Assembly (NCBI GenBank): GCA_945869245.1
Contig: CAMBOY010000052.1
Span: 1-13,849, forward strand
Direction: 5' to 3'
DNA from: Hydrogenophaga intermedia
GTDB lineage: Bacteria > Pseudomonadota > Gammaproteobacteria > Burkholderiales > Burkholderiaceae_C
DNA length: 13,849 bases
Positions 5,816-13,021 of this stretch are shown here, in pieces. Every line of letters begins with the position of its first letter. The first letter of the stretch is position 1. The notes under the pieces were generated by a model, which had not been told where the DNA came from, did not search any database, and was given only the letters and a program-made list of their open reading frames with translations. Made by a program: the position numbers and the translations under genes.

Positions 5816-8725
5816 TCAGCCGGTGTTGCGCAGGCCGGCTGCGATGCCGTTGATCGACAAGTGGATGCCGCGCCGCAGCTTGTCGCTGGCGCCATCGGCT
5901 TCGAGCCGGTTGCCGATGCGGTGGCGGCGGATCAGCTCGACCTGCAGGTGGTGCAAGGGGTCGATGTAGGGAAAGCGGTGTTCGATCGAGCGGCGCAGCG
6001 CACTGTTGTCGGCCAGGCGCTCGGTGTGCCCGGTGATCCACGCCAGCGCCTCGGCGGTGCGGTGCCATTCGGCCTCGATGGCGGCAAACACCCGCTTGCG
6101 CAAGCGCGCATCGGTCACTAAGTCGGCGTAGCGGCGCGCCAGGGCCAAATCGCTCTTGGCCAACACCATGTCCATATTGGAGAGCAGCGCCCGGAAAAAG
6201 GGCCACTCGCGGCCCATTTTGCGCAGCAAGGCGCGCTGCTGGTCCGTGTGCTCGGACCCGCGGCTGTCGACAAAAGCCTGCACCGCCGAGCCAAAGCCGT
6301 ACCAGCCGGGCAGCGTCAAGCGGCATTGGCCCCAGCTGAAGCCCCAGGGAATGGCGCGCAGGTCTTCGATGCGCTGGTTGGCCTTGCGTGAGGCTGGGCG
6401 CGAGCCGATGTTGAGTTCGGCGATTTCGCGGATCGGGGTGGCAGCGAAGAAGTAATCGGCAAAGCCCGGTGTCTCGTACACCAAGGCTCGGTAGGCCGCC
6501 ATGCTGGCTGCAGATAGGGCACCGGCCGCGTCCAAGAAAGTCTTGGGCGCCTGCCGAGCGGGTGGCAGCAGCGTGGCCTCTAGAGTGGCGGCGACCAGGG
6601 TTTCGAGGTTGCGCCGACCAATGTCGGGGTTGGCGTATTTGGAGCCGATCACCTCGCCCTGTTCGGTCAGGCGGATCTGGCCACGCACCGTGCCCGGCGG
6701 CTGCGCCAGGATGGCTTGGTAGCTTGGACCACCGCCGCGGCCCACGGTGCCGCCCCGGCCGTGGAACATGCGCAGGCGGATCAGGCCCCCACGCTCCGCC
6801 GCTGCGCGGGTCGCTGCCCCCCGAGGGGGTGCGATCCCCGCTTGGGACGGCCCGGCGCTGGGATCGGGGCCCCCACGTTCGGCCGCTGCGCGGGTTGTGG
6901 CGTTGAGGGTGTCGAAGAGTTCGACCAGTGCGGTTTCGGCGCGGTAGAGCTCCCAGTTGCGGGTGAAGATGCCGCCGTCTTTGTTGCTGTCGCTGTAGCC
7001 GAGCATGATGTCTTGCTCGTTGTAACCGGTGGCGTCGCCGCGTTGCACCATGGCGCGGATGCCGGGCAGGGCGTAGTAGCCGCGCATGATGGGCGCGGCG
7101 TTGCGCAGGTCTTCAATGGTTTCGAACAGCGGCACCACCACCAAGTCGGCGCGCGCGTCTTCGTGCAGTAGACCGTGCAGCAGCCCGGTTTCTTTTTGCA
7201 GCAGCAGCACTTCGAGCAGATCGCTCACGGTTTCGGTGTGGCTGATGATGGCGTGACGGATGGCTTGCGCTCCAAAGCGCTGACGGCCAGAGCGGGCGGT
7301 TTCAAAGATCGCCAGCTCGCTCACGGTGTGGGCGCTGTAGGCGGCGCCGCTTACCCGCAGCTGGCGCGGGTCGCTGAGCTGTTGCACCAACAAGGCCTGT
7401 TTGCTGGCCTCGTCCAAGCGGCTGTAGTCCGGGTGCACGCGTGCAGTGGCCAGCAGCTCGGCCACCGCCTCTTCGTGCTTGTCCGAGCTTTGTCGCAAGT
7501 CCACCGTGGCCAAGTGAAAACCAAACACCTGTACCGAACGCATCAGCGGCTGCAAGCGGGCCTGCGTGAGGGCTTGGCCGTGGTGGGTGCGCAACGAGTC
7601 GCTGATGGTGCGCAGATCGGCCAGCAATTCCTCGGGCGACACATAGGGGTCTTGTGGCGCCACCGCGTGGCGCGCCGCTTGCCCGCCGGTGAGTGCGGTC
7701 AGGGTGGCGGCTAGGCGCGCGTACATACCGGTCAGCGCGCGGCGGTACGGCTCGTCTTGGCGGTGTGCGTTGGTGTCGGGTGAGCGCTCGGCCAGCGCTC
7801 GCATGGCGGGGCTGACATCGACCAGCATGCCCGACATCGAGAGTTCGCCACCGAGCACATGCAGTTGTGTCAGGTGGTGCCGAATCGCCACGTCGGCTTG
7901 GCTGCGCAGCGCCAGCTCCAAGGTGTCGGCGGTGACAAAAGGATTGCCGTCGCGGTCGCCGCCAATCCACTGCCCCATGCGCAGGAAGGGCGCCACCTCG
8001 CCTCCGTGGCCCAGCTCCGTTTCCAATTCTTTGTAGACGCGTGGGATTTCGCTCAGAAACGTCGCATGGTAGTAGCTCAGCGCGTTGTCGATTTCGTCGG
8101 CCACGGTCAGCTTGGTGAAGCGCAGCAAGCGGGTTTGCCACAGCTGCACCACCCGCGCCTTGATCTGGGCTTCGTTGTCGACCAGCTCGCGCGGCAGCAG
8201 GGTGTCGCGTTGCACGAGCAGGCGCGCAATGGCGCGCTCAGCGTCCAGAATGCTCTTGCGCTGCACCTCGGTGGGGTGGGCGGTGAGCACGGGCGACACA
8301 TGGGCCTGCGCCAGCGTGTCGAGCACCTGCGACAGCGACACACCCGCGCCGCGCAAACGGTGCAGGGTTTTGGCCAAGCAGCCGTCTTGCAGTTCGCCGG
8401 CGCGCTCGTGCACCGCGCGCCGGCGAATGTGGTGCCGGTCTTCTGCCAGGTTGGCCAAGTGGCTGAAATAGGTGAAGGCGCGAATCACGCTCACGGTCTG
8501 TTCGTCGCTCAGGCGCTTGAGCAGTTTTTTGAGCGATTGTTCGGCATCCGCGTCGGCGTGGCGGCGAAACGCGACCGAGAGCTGGCGGATCTGCTCAATC
8601 AGCGCGAAGGCCGCATCACCTTCTTGCTCGCGGATCACATCACCCAACAGCCGACCGAGCAGGCGGATGTCGTCGATCAGGGGTTGGTCTTTTTGGTCGG
8701 CGAGCCGGGAGGGGGCTTTGGGCAT
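5816..8725 (-). CDS. ppc: Phosphoenolpyruvate carboxylase with in-frame repeat insertion
   Basis: This cytoplasmic, Mg-dependent enzyme makes oxaloacetate from PEP and bicarbonate, refilling the TCA cycle. Numbering uses the ATG at 8725 (969 residues); a TTG at 8749 would add 8. Catalytic motifs are [13 protein letters not shown] (His150), [12 protein letters not shown] (about 251-262), [15 protein letters not shown] (654-668) and the C-terminal RNTG. The residues known as the aspartate-inhibition site in E. coli (R587, K773, R832, N881) appear conserved in GRGG, VLAKSD, IEHRF and RNTG, so feedback control by aspartate is likely. The oddity is an insertion of about 37 residues (roughly 611-647) between the [17 protein letters not shown] helix and the [11 protein letters not shown] strand, where relatives have a short turn. 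It leaves the frame open, so I call a gene, not a pseudogene. The gene is divergent from hemC. Confidence 0.95.
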   Translation of the reverse strand: MPKAPSRLADQKDQPLIDDIRLLGRLLGDVIREQEGDAAFALIEQIRQLSVAFRRHADADAEQSLKKLLKRLSDEQTVSVIRAFTYFSHLANLAEDRHHIRRRAVHERAGELQDGCLAKTLHRLRGAGVSLSQVLDTLAQAHVSPVLTAHPTEVQRKSILDAERAIARLLVQRDTLLPRELVDNEAQIKARVVQLWQTRLLRFTKLTVADEIDNALSYYHATFLSEIPRVYKELETELGHGGEVAPFLRMGQWIGGDRDGNPFVTADTLELALRSQADVAIRHHLTQLHVLGGELSMSGMLVDVSPAMRALAERSPDTNAHRQDEPYRRALTGMYARLAATLTALTGGQAARHAVAPQDPYVSPEELLADLRTISDSLRTHHGQALTQARLQPLMRSVQVFGFHLATVDLRQSSDKHEEAVAELLATARVHPDYSRLDEASKQALLVQQLSDPRQLRVSGAAYSAHTVSELAIFETARSGRQRFGAQAIRHAIISHTETVSDLLEVLLLQKETGLLHGLLHEDARADLVVVPLFETIEDLRNAAPIMRGYYALPGIRAMVQRGDATGYNEQDIMLGYSDSNKDGGIFTRNWELYRAETALVELFDTLNATTRAAAERGGPDPSAGPSQAGIAPPRGAATRAAAERGGLIRLRMFHGRGGTVGRGGGPSYQAILAQPPGTVRGQIRLTEQGEVIGSKYANPDIGRRNLETLVAATLEATLLPPARQAPKTFLDAAGALSAASMAAYRALVYETPGFADYFFAATPIREIAELNIGSRPASRKANQRIEDLRAIPWGFSWGQCRLTLPGWYGFGSAVQAFVDSRGSEHTDQQRALLRKMGREWPFFRALLSNMDMVLAKSDLALARRYADLVTDARLRKRVFAAIEAEWHRTAEALAWITGHTERLADNSALRRSIEHRFPYIDPLHHLQVELIRRHRIGNRLEADGASDKLRRGIHLSINGIAAGLRNTG
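6784..6895. repeat. GC-rich palindromic repeat element inserted in frame in ppc
   Basis: Two 28-base direct repeats, 6784-6811 and 6868-6895, differ at only two positions. Their starts are exactly 84 bases (28 codons) apart, so both encode TRAAAERGG in the PEPC frame. The DNA between them is rich in inverted repeats: CCCCCC-GA-GGGGG (6817-6829) and GATCCC (6833-6838) pairing with GGGATC (6860-6865) around CTTGGGACGGCCCGG. This style matches the REP/MITE-like elements I associate with Comamonadaceae intergenic regions; that assignment is from memory, not a search. No transposase is present, so it would need to be moved in trans. The exact borders are uncertain by a few bases, and no clean target-site duplication was identified. 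Confidence 0.75.
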
Positions 8726-8861
8726 GGTGGCAGGTGTCCGTGGCAACAAGGCCGCTGCGGGCGGGATCCGGCGCGCGGCTGAGCGGCCATGCTAGCATCG
8801 CCAACAGGCCGATTTGTTACCAATGGGGTACCAAATCGCCTGATCTTTTTTCAAGTGCACT
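8726..8861. other. Divergent ppc/hemC regulatory spacer
   Basis: These 136 bases separate the two start codons and must hold both promoters. Visible structure is a perfect 10-base palindrome ATGCTAGCAT (8789-8798) and the longer inverted repeat listed separately. A TTGAAA -35-like hexamer reads on the minus strand at 8849-8854, but no good -10 follows it at normal spacing. No convincing complete sigma70 promoter was found for either gene, and no Shine-Dalgarno sequence stands before the hemC GTG. Confidence 0.5.
8806..8841. promoter_or_regulatory. Long inverted repeat upstream of hemC (operator or attenuator candidate)
   Basis: CGATTTGTTACC (8810-8821) and GGTACCAAATCG (8827-8838) are inverted with 11 of 12 positions pairing around a five-base loop AATGG. 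AGG/CCT extends the stem past a one-base bulge. Six T (8846-8851) follow 4 bases later on the + strand, just before the hemC GTG at 8862. It could be a protein-binding operator for the divergent promoters, or a hairpin in the hemC leader acting as an attenuator. The gap between stem and T tract makes a standard terminator less certain. Confidence 0.5.
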
Positions 8862-9824
8862 GTGACCTCTCTTATCACTTCGACTCCCTCCTTGGACATC
8901 ACCATCGCCACCCGCGAAAGCCGTTTGGCCTTGTGGCAGGCCGAGCATGTGCAGTCGCTGTTGGTGCGCGCCGGGCACCGGGTGCAGTTGTTGGGCATGA
9001 CCACGCGCGGCGACCAAATTTTGGATCGGACCTTGTCCAAGGTGGGTGGCAAGGGCTTGTTTGTCAAAGAGCTGGAGGTGGCGCTGGAAGAGGGCCGCGC
9101 CGATATCGCGGTGCATTCGCTCAAAGATGTGCCCATGGCCTTGCCCGAGGGGTTTGATCTGGCCTGTGTCATGGAGCGCGAGGATCCGCGCGACGCGTGG
9201 GTTTCGCCTGGCTGCGCCGGTGTGGCCGACTTGCCGGCGCAGGCGGTGGTGGGTACATCGAGTCTGCGGCGGGTGGTTCTGTTGCGCCAACGGTTGGCCG
9301 AACTGGGACGCAGCGATGTGCGCATTGAGCCGCTGCGCGGCAACCTCGACACCCGCTTGCGCAAGCTCGACGCGGGCGAGTACCACGCCATTGTGTTGGC
9401 CGCCGCCGGGCTCAAGCGCCTGGGTATGGAGCAGCGCATTCGTGCGGTGTTTGAGCCCGATGCCATGTTGCCCGCCGCCGGGCAAGGCGCGCTGGGTATT
9501 GAGATTCGCGCCGGTCGCGACGACCTGCGCGCCGCCTTGGCGCCCCTGGTGCACACACCCAGCTGGCTGCGGGTGGCGTCCGAGCGCGCGGTCTCGCGGG
9601 CCATGGGCGGCAGTTGTTCGGTGCCGCTGGCGGCGCACGCTACCTGGGACAGTGCGGGCCACATCCTGGCGTTGTGCGCTGCCTGGGGCGAGCCAGATGG
9701 CCCGCCGACCCTGATCCGGGCGCAGGCCGAGGCCGCCGTGCGCACTCTGGCCGACGCCGAGGCCCTGGGCGAACGGGTGGCACAGCAGCTGCAGGACCAG
9801 GGCGCGCGCTTACACGCCGGCTGA
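8862..9824 (+). CDS. hemC: Porphobilinogen deaminase (hydroxymethylbilane synthase)
   Basis: This cytoplasmic enzyme joins four porphobilinogen units into hydroxymethylbilane, which HemD then cyclises. The 320-residue protein has [18 protein letters not shown] (13-30), [15 protein letters not shown] (58-72), the catalytic aspartate D89 in HSLKDVP, GTSSLRR (131-137), [13 protein letters not shown] (158-170), and Cys252 in GGSCSVPL, where the dipyrromethane cofactor is attached. Length is typical of the family. The start is the GTG at 8862; no in-frame ATG lies before the conserved N-terminal strand, and no Shine-Dalgarno is visible. It heads the hem run, with hemD starting 6 bases after its stop, and is divergent from ppc. 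Control may act through the inverted repeat just upstream. Confidence 0.97.
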   Translation: MTSLITSTPSLDITIATRESRLALWQAEHVQSLLVRAGHRVQLLGMTTRGDQILDRTLSKVGGKGLFVKELEVALEEGRADIAVHSLKDVPMALPEGFDLACVMEREDPRDAWVSPGCAGVADLPAQAVVGTSSLRRVVLLRQRLAELGRSDVRIEPLRGNLDTRLRKLDAGEYHAIVLAAAGLKRLGMEQRIRAVFEPDAMLPAAGQGALGIEIRAGRDDLRAALAPLVHTPSWLRVASERAVSRAMGGSCSVPLAAHATWDSAGHILALCAAWGEPDGPPTLIRAQAEAAVRTLADAEALGERVAQQLQDQGARLHAG

Positions 9825-9830
9825 AACCCC

Positions 9831-10664
9831 ATGCCCCGCCCCACGGTGGTCGTCACACGGCCCGAGCCTGAGTCCGCTGCGTGGGTGCAAGAACTGGGCG
9901 CAGCCGGATGGCCGGCTCTGGCCTTGCCTTTGTTGCGTTTGGCGCCTGCCCGTGGAGAACAGAGCCTGCACGCGGTGTGGCACCAAGCGCAGCACTGTCA
10001 CGCCTGGATGTTTGTCAGTGCCGCCGCTGTGCGGTTTTTTTTCGCGGCGCGTCCCGCCGATTGGCGGCCCACAGCGCCACTGCCGCGCAGTTGGGCCCCT
10101 GGGCCCGGCACGGCGCAAGTGCTGCGGCGCATGTGGGCGCAACTGGGCGTGCCCGATGCGCCGGTAGACGAGCCGGCGGCCGATGCCCTGCAGTTCGATT
10201 CAGAAGCCTTGTGGGCGCGTGTCTCGGCGCAGGTGCAGCCCGGCTTTCGGCTCTTATTGGTGCGCGGCGACAGCGATACACCCCAGCGAGACGAAGCAGG
10301 CCGCGCAGCCGCTGGCAGTGCCTTGCCGGGCGTGGGCCGAGACTGGCTCACCCAGCGCAGCCTGGCTCGCGGCGCGGATGTGCAAGCGGTGGTGGCGTAC
10401 GAGCGGCGCTTGCGCACCTGGAGCGACCCGGCCGATGCACAGGCTTTGCAGCACGCCTTGGCGCTGTCGCTGTGGCAGGTGAGCAACCGTGAGGCGCTGC
10501 ATGCGCTGGCAGCGGTGCCAGCCCAGCAGTGGGGCAACAAGACGGCGATCGTCACCCACCCACGCATCGCCCAAGCCGCGCAGGATGTGGGTTTTGGTCG
10601 GGTACTGCACTGCGAACCGGGTGTGCCAGCCCTGATCGCGGCCCTAAAATCTCTCACCACTTGA
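9831..10664 (+). CDS. hemD: Uroporphyrinogen-III synthase
   Basis: This enzyme cyclises hydroxymethylbilane with inversion of ring D to give uroporphyrinogen III, the precursor of heme and related tetrapyrroles. The family is poorly conserved; the 277-residue protein shows its usual marks: VVVTRPEPES (6-15), FVSAAAV (61-67), GPGTA (91-95), DSEALW (123-128), LLLVRGDSD (141-149), VVAYERR (187-193), the SNREAL segment and VTHPRIAQAAQDVGFGRV near the C terminus. The two-lobed HemD fold is inferred from these. The position straight after hemC, with a 6-base gap, strongly supports the call. A T8 run inside the codons for RFFF (10035-10042) is unusual in such GC-rich DNA. Confidence 0.95.
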   Translation: MPRPTVVVTRPEPESAAWVQELGAAGWPALALPLLRLAPARGEQSLHAVWHQAQHCHAWMFVSAAAVRFFFAARPADWRPTAPLPRSWAPGPGTAQVLRRMWAQLGVPDAPVDEPAADALQFDSEALWARVSAQVQPGFRLLLVRGDSDTPQRDEAGRAAAGSALPGVGRDWLTQRSLARGADVQAVVAYERRLRTWSDPADAQALQHALALSLWQVSNREALHALAAVPAQQWGNKTAIVTHPRIAQAAQDVGFGRVLHCEPGVPALIAALKSLTT

Positions 10665-10690
10665 CCGCTTTGTCTGGACTGTGACCGACC

Positions 10691-11725
10691 ATGTCTGATG
10701 TGCCTTTGCCCGATCCTGATGCGCCCGCCCTGGCCGCCGGTCCCCGGCCTCAAACGGGTGTGTGGGTGTGGCTGGCTTTGGGCTTGGCCGGCTTGGCGGT
10801 GGTGGGCACCGGTGTCGTGTGGCAACGGCTGTCCTGGACCCAACAAGAGCTTAGCCGCCGGGCGGCCGAGGTGGCTGTGCAGGCCCAAGAGGCGCGCCAA
10901 GCGGTCAAACAGTCTGCCGTTGAGGTCCAGAGCTTGCAGGCCAAGCTCACCTTGGCCGAGGTCAAGCTCACCGAAGTGAGCTTGCAGCGCACCCAGCTCG
11001 AAGAGCTGATGCTCAGCCTGTCGCGGTCACGCGACGACAACCTGGTGTTGGACTTGGAGTCCAGCATCCGATTGGCGCACCAACAGGCCGATTTCACTGG
11101 CAGCCCCCAGCCCCTCATGGCCGCTTTGCAGGCGGCCGCGCTGCGCATTGAGCGCGCGGCCCAGCCCAGACTCAACCCGGTGCTGCGCGCGCTGGAGCGC
11201 GACCTGGAGAAGCTGCGGGCGGCGCCCAGCGCCGACTTGCCTACCCTGTTGCAGCGCTTGGACGCCGCAGCCCAACGCATCGAGTTTTTGCCGGTGGCCA
11301 ACGACGCGCCACGCTCCAGTGCCGTGGCTGCCGATGCCGCGTCCGCGCTGGGCGACAGCGCGCCCGCTTGGCAGCGCTGGTGGAGTGGTGTGCTGGCGCA
11401 GGCGCGTGCGCTGGTACGGGTGAGCCGCATCGACCGCCCCGAGGCCAGCTTGCTGGCACCCGAGCAGGCGTATTTTCTGCGTGGCAATGTGCGGTTGTTG
11501 TTGCTCAATGCCCGGGTGGGCGTGTTGTCGCGCCAAACCGCCACCGCGCGCGCCGATGTGCAGCGTGCCCTCAATTTGCTTGAGCGGTTTTTTGACCAAC
11601 AGAACGCCGAAGTCCAAGGTGTGCAGCAGGTCTTGGCCGATTTTTCGGCCCAGGTGTCCGATCTGGGGTTGCCGCGGCCGGACGACACCTTGACCGCCTT
11701 GGCTACGGCCGCCGCTGGGCGCTGA
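10691..11725 (+). CDS. hemX: HemX-like membrane protein
   Basis: This 344-residue, single-span inner-membrane protein follows hemD by 26 bases, as is usual in proteobacterial hem operons. Residues 1-22 form a short Pro/Ala-rich cytoplasmic tail, a transmembrane helix spans about 23-43 (GVWVWLALGLAGLAVVGTGVV), and a coiled coil follows at about 50-110. The rest is a helical domain, expected in the periplasm, with the family marks LSRSRDDNLVLDLESSIRLA (110-129) and YFLRGNVRLLLLNARVGVLSRQ. Many databases label such proteins uroporphyrinogen-III C-methyltransferase, but no methyltransferase motif is visible, so that name should not be taken at face value. Its exact role is uncertain; a scaffold or regulatory role in heme synthesis is the common guess. 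Confidence 0.9.
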   Translation: MSDVPLPDPDAPALAAGPRPQTGVWVWLALGLAGLAVVGTGVVWQRLSWTQQELSRRAAEVAVQAQEARQAVKQSAVEVQSLQAKLTLAEVKLTEVSLQRTQLEELMLSLSRSRDDNLVLDLESSIRLAHQQADFTGSPQPLMAALQAAALRIERAAQPRLNPVLRALERDLEKLRAAPSADLPTLLQRLDAAAQRIEFLPVANDAPRSSAVAADAASALGDSAPAWQRWWSGVLAQARALVRVSRIDRPEASLLAPEQAYFLRGNVRLLLLNARVGVLSRQTATARADVQRALNLLERFFDQQNAEVQGVQQVLADFSAQVSDLGLPRPDDTLTALATAAAGR

Positions 11726-11735
11726 AGAGTCGATC

Positions 11736-12989
11736 ATGAAGACCTTGTTTTGGTTGCTTGGGGTGTCGGCGGTGGCGGTGCTCTTGGCGCTGCTGATGGG
11801 CTATAACGTGGCCACAGTGAGCGTGTTTTGGCCGCCGCACCGCGTCGATCTGTCCTTGAATTTGGCCTTGATTGGCTTGCTGGCTCTGTTCGTGCTCACC
11901 CATGTGGCGCTCAAGGCCATTGGCGCGTTGCGCCAGTTGCCGACGCAAGCGCGGCGCTGGCGCCAGCAGCAGCTCGAGCGGGTGGTGGTGACGGCCTTGT
12001 TGGACGCGGTGACGCAGCTCTTGGCTGGCCGTTTCTCGCGCGCCCAGGTGCAAGGGAGCCAAGCGCTGGAGCACCTGAGCAGCGCCGCCTGCCGCGATTG
12101 GCCGCAGCGCGCCGAGTGGACAGCGCTGTCGCACCTGCTGTTGGCCGAGGCGGCCCATGGCCTGCGCGAGACCGACAGCCGCAACACCCATGTGCAGTTG
12201 CTCATCGACAGCGCCGCCACACCCGACGCCGCCCGCGAGGGTGCGGTGATGCGCGCCTTGCGCTGGGCCATGGAAGACCGCGACCTCGACGCCGCCCAGC
12301 GCTGGTGGCAGCAATTGCCTCAGGGGGCGGCCCGGCGCATCCACGCGTTGCGCCTGAAGTTGCGCCTGGCACGCCTGCAACAGCAGCCGGTTGAAGCCCT
12401 AGACACCGCGCGTTTATTGGCCAAACACGGCGCTTTCAGTCGGGTCGTAGCCCGCAGTTTGGTGCGTTCCTTGGCGCAGGACGCGGTACAGGCTGCAGAA
12501 GACTTGTCGCAGCTGCAATCGGTGTGGAAAAACTTGTCGCCTGCTGAGCAAGCCATGCCTGAAATTGTGTTGGCAGTGGCCGGGCGCGCCATCGGCTTGG
12601 TGCCAGCGGGTCCAGAGGCCGCTGTGGCCGCTTGGCAGTGGCTTGCACCCCTGTGGCCACAGTTCCGGTCTCTCGATAGCGTGGAGCAACACCACATGAT
12701 CACCACCGCAGAAGCGTGTCTGCCGCAGGTCGACGGGGTGTTGGCCTTGGTGGAACAGGCGCAGCGCCAATGGCCTGACGATGCCGGCCTCTTGTATCTG
12801 ACCGGGCAGGCGTGTATGCAACACCGGCTGTGGGGCAAAGCGACACAAGCCCTGCAGCTGGCGCTGCCGGGCTTGGTTCATGCCGATTTGAAGCGGCGCG
12901 CGTGGGTGTCGCTGGCGCGCATGGCGCAGGAGCGGGGCGATGACCCCGCCGCTGCACAGGCCTGGCAGCAAGCGGCGACCTTGACCTGA
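11736..12989 (+). CDS. hemY: HemY protein, TPR-containing membrane protein
   Basis: This 417-residue inner-membrane protein closes the hem run, 10 bases after hemX, with a GAAGAG ribosome-site-like sequence overlapping the hemX stop. Two N-terminal helices (about 4-22 and 40-60) flank NVATVSVFWPPHRVDLSL, the signature of the HemY N-terminal domain. The remainder is helical with tetratricopeptide-like repeats, for example AREGAVMRALRWAMEDRDLD and the C-terminal AGLLYLTGQACMQHRLWGKA. This proteobacterial HemY is unrelated to the Gram-positive HemY oxidase that shares the symbol. Its biochemical role is unsettled; it may help assemble heme enzymes or proteins at the membrane. The gene converges on the RNase E gene with only 32 bases between stops. 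Confidence 0.92.
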   Translation: MKTLFWLLGVSAVAVLLALLMGYNVATVSVFWPPHRVDLSLNLALIGLLALFVLTHVALKAIGALRQLPTQARRWRQQQLERVVVTALLDAVTQLLAGRFSRAQVQGSQALEHLSSAACRDWPQRAEWTALSHLLLAEAAHGLRETDSRNTHVQLLIDSAATPDAAREGAVMRALRWAMEDRDLDAAQRWWQQLPQGAARRIHALRLKLRLARLQQQPVEALDTARLLAKHGAFSRVVARSLVRSLAQDAVQAAEDLSQLQSVWKNLSPAEQAMPEIVLAVAGRAIGLVPAGPEAAVAAWQWLAPLWPQFRSLDSVEQHHMITTAEACLPQVDGVLALVEQAQRQWPDDAGLLYLTGQACMQHRLWGKATQALQLALPGLVHADLKRRAWVSLARMAQERGDDPAAAQAWQQAATLT

Positions 12990-13021
12990 GCGCCGCTTTG
13001 CGCTGCGGTCAAGGCCTGGCC
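12990..13021. other. Convergent gap between hemY and RNase E gene
   Basis: These 32 bases contain only short hairpin potential: AGCGC/GCGCT around CGCTTT starting at the hemY stop, and AAGGC-CTG-GCCTT reaching into the RNase E stop. Neither is followed by a T tract, so no intrinsic terminator is supported for either gene. Confidence 0.5.

Noticed and set aside
5755..5895. N-terminal extension of the PHP gene from the ATG at 5895
   Set aside because: It would overlap the last 80 bases of ppc and adds low-complexity sequence; the family begins near the HxH motif, which fits the GTG at 5754.
6817..6865. Intrinsic terminator or CRISPR-like repeat within ppc
   Set aside because: The palindromes lack a T tract, and there are only two direct-repeat copies with a non-unique spacer, so neither a terminator nor a CRISPR array is supported.
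5816..8725. ppc as a pseudogene because of the insertion
   Set aside because: The frame is uninterrupted through the insertion and every catalytic motif up to the terminal RNTG is intact.
8726..8749. TTG at 8749 as the ppc start
   Set aside because: It has no ribosome site and adds only eight unconserved residues; the ATG at 8725 is the simpler choice, although neither has a strong Shine-Dalgarno.
8792..9856. 354-codon minus-strand ORF opposite hemC
   Set aside because: Ser/Arg/Thr-rich mirror of a certain hemC gene with no recognisable motif.
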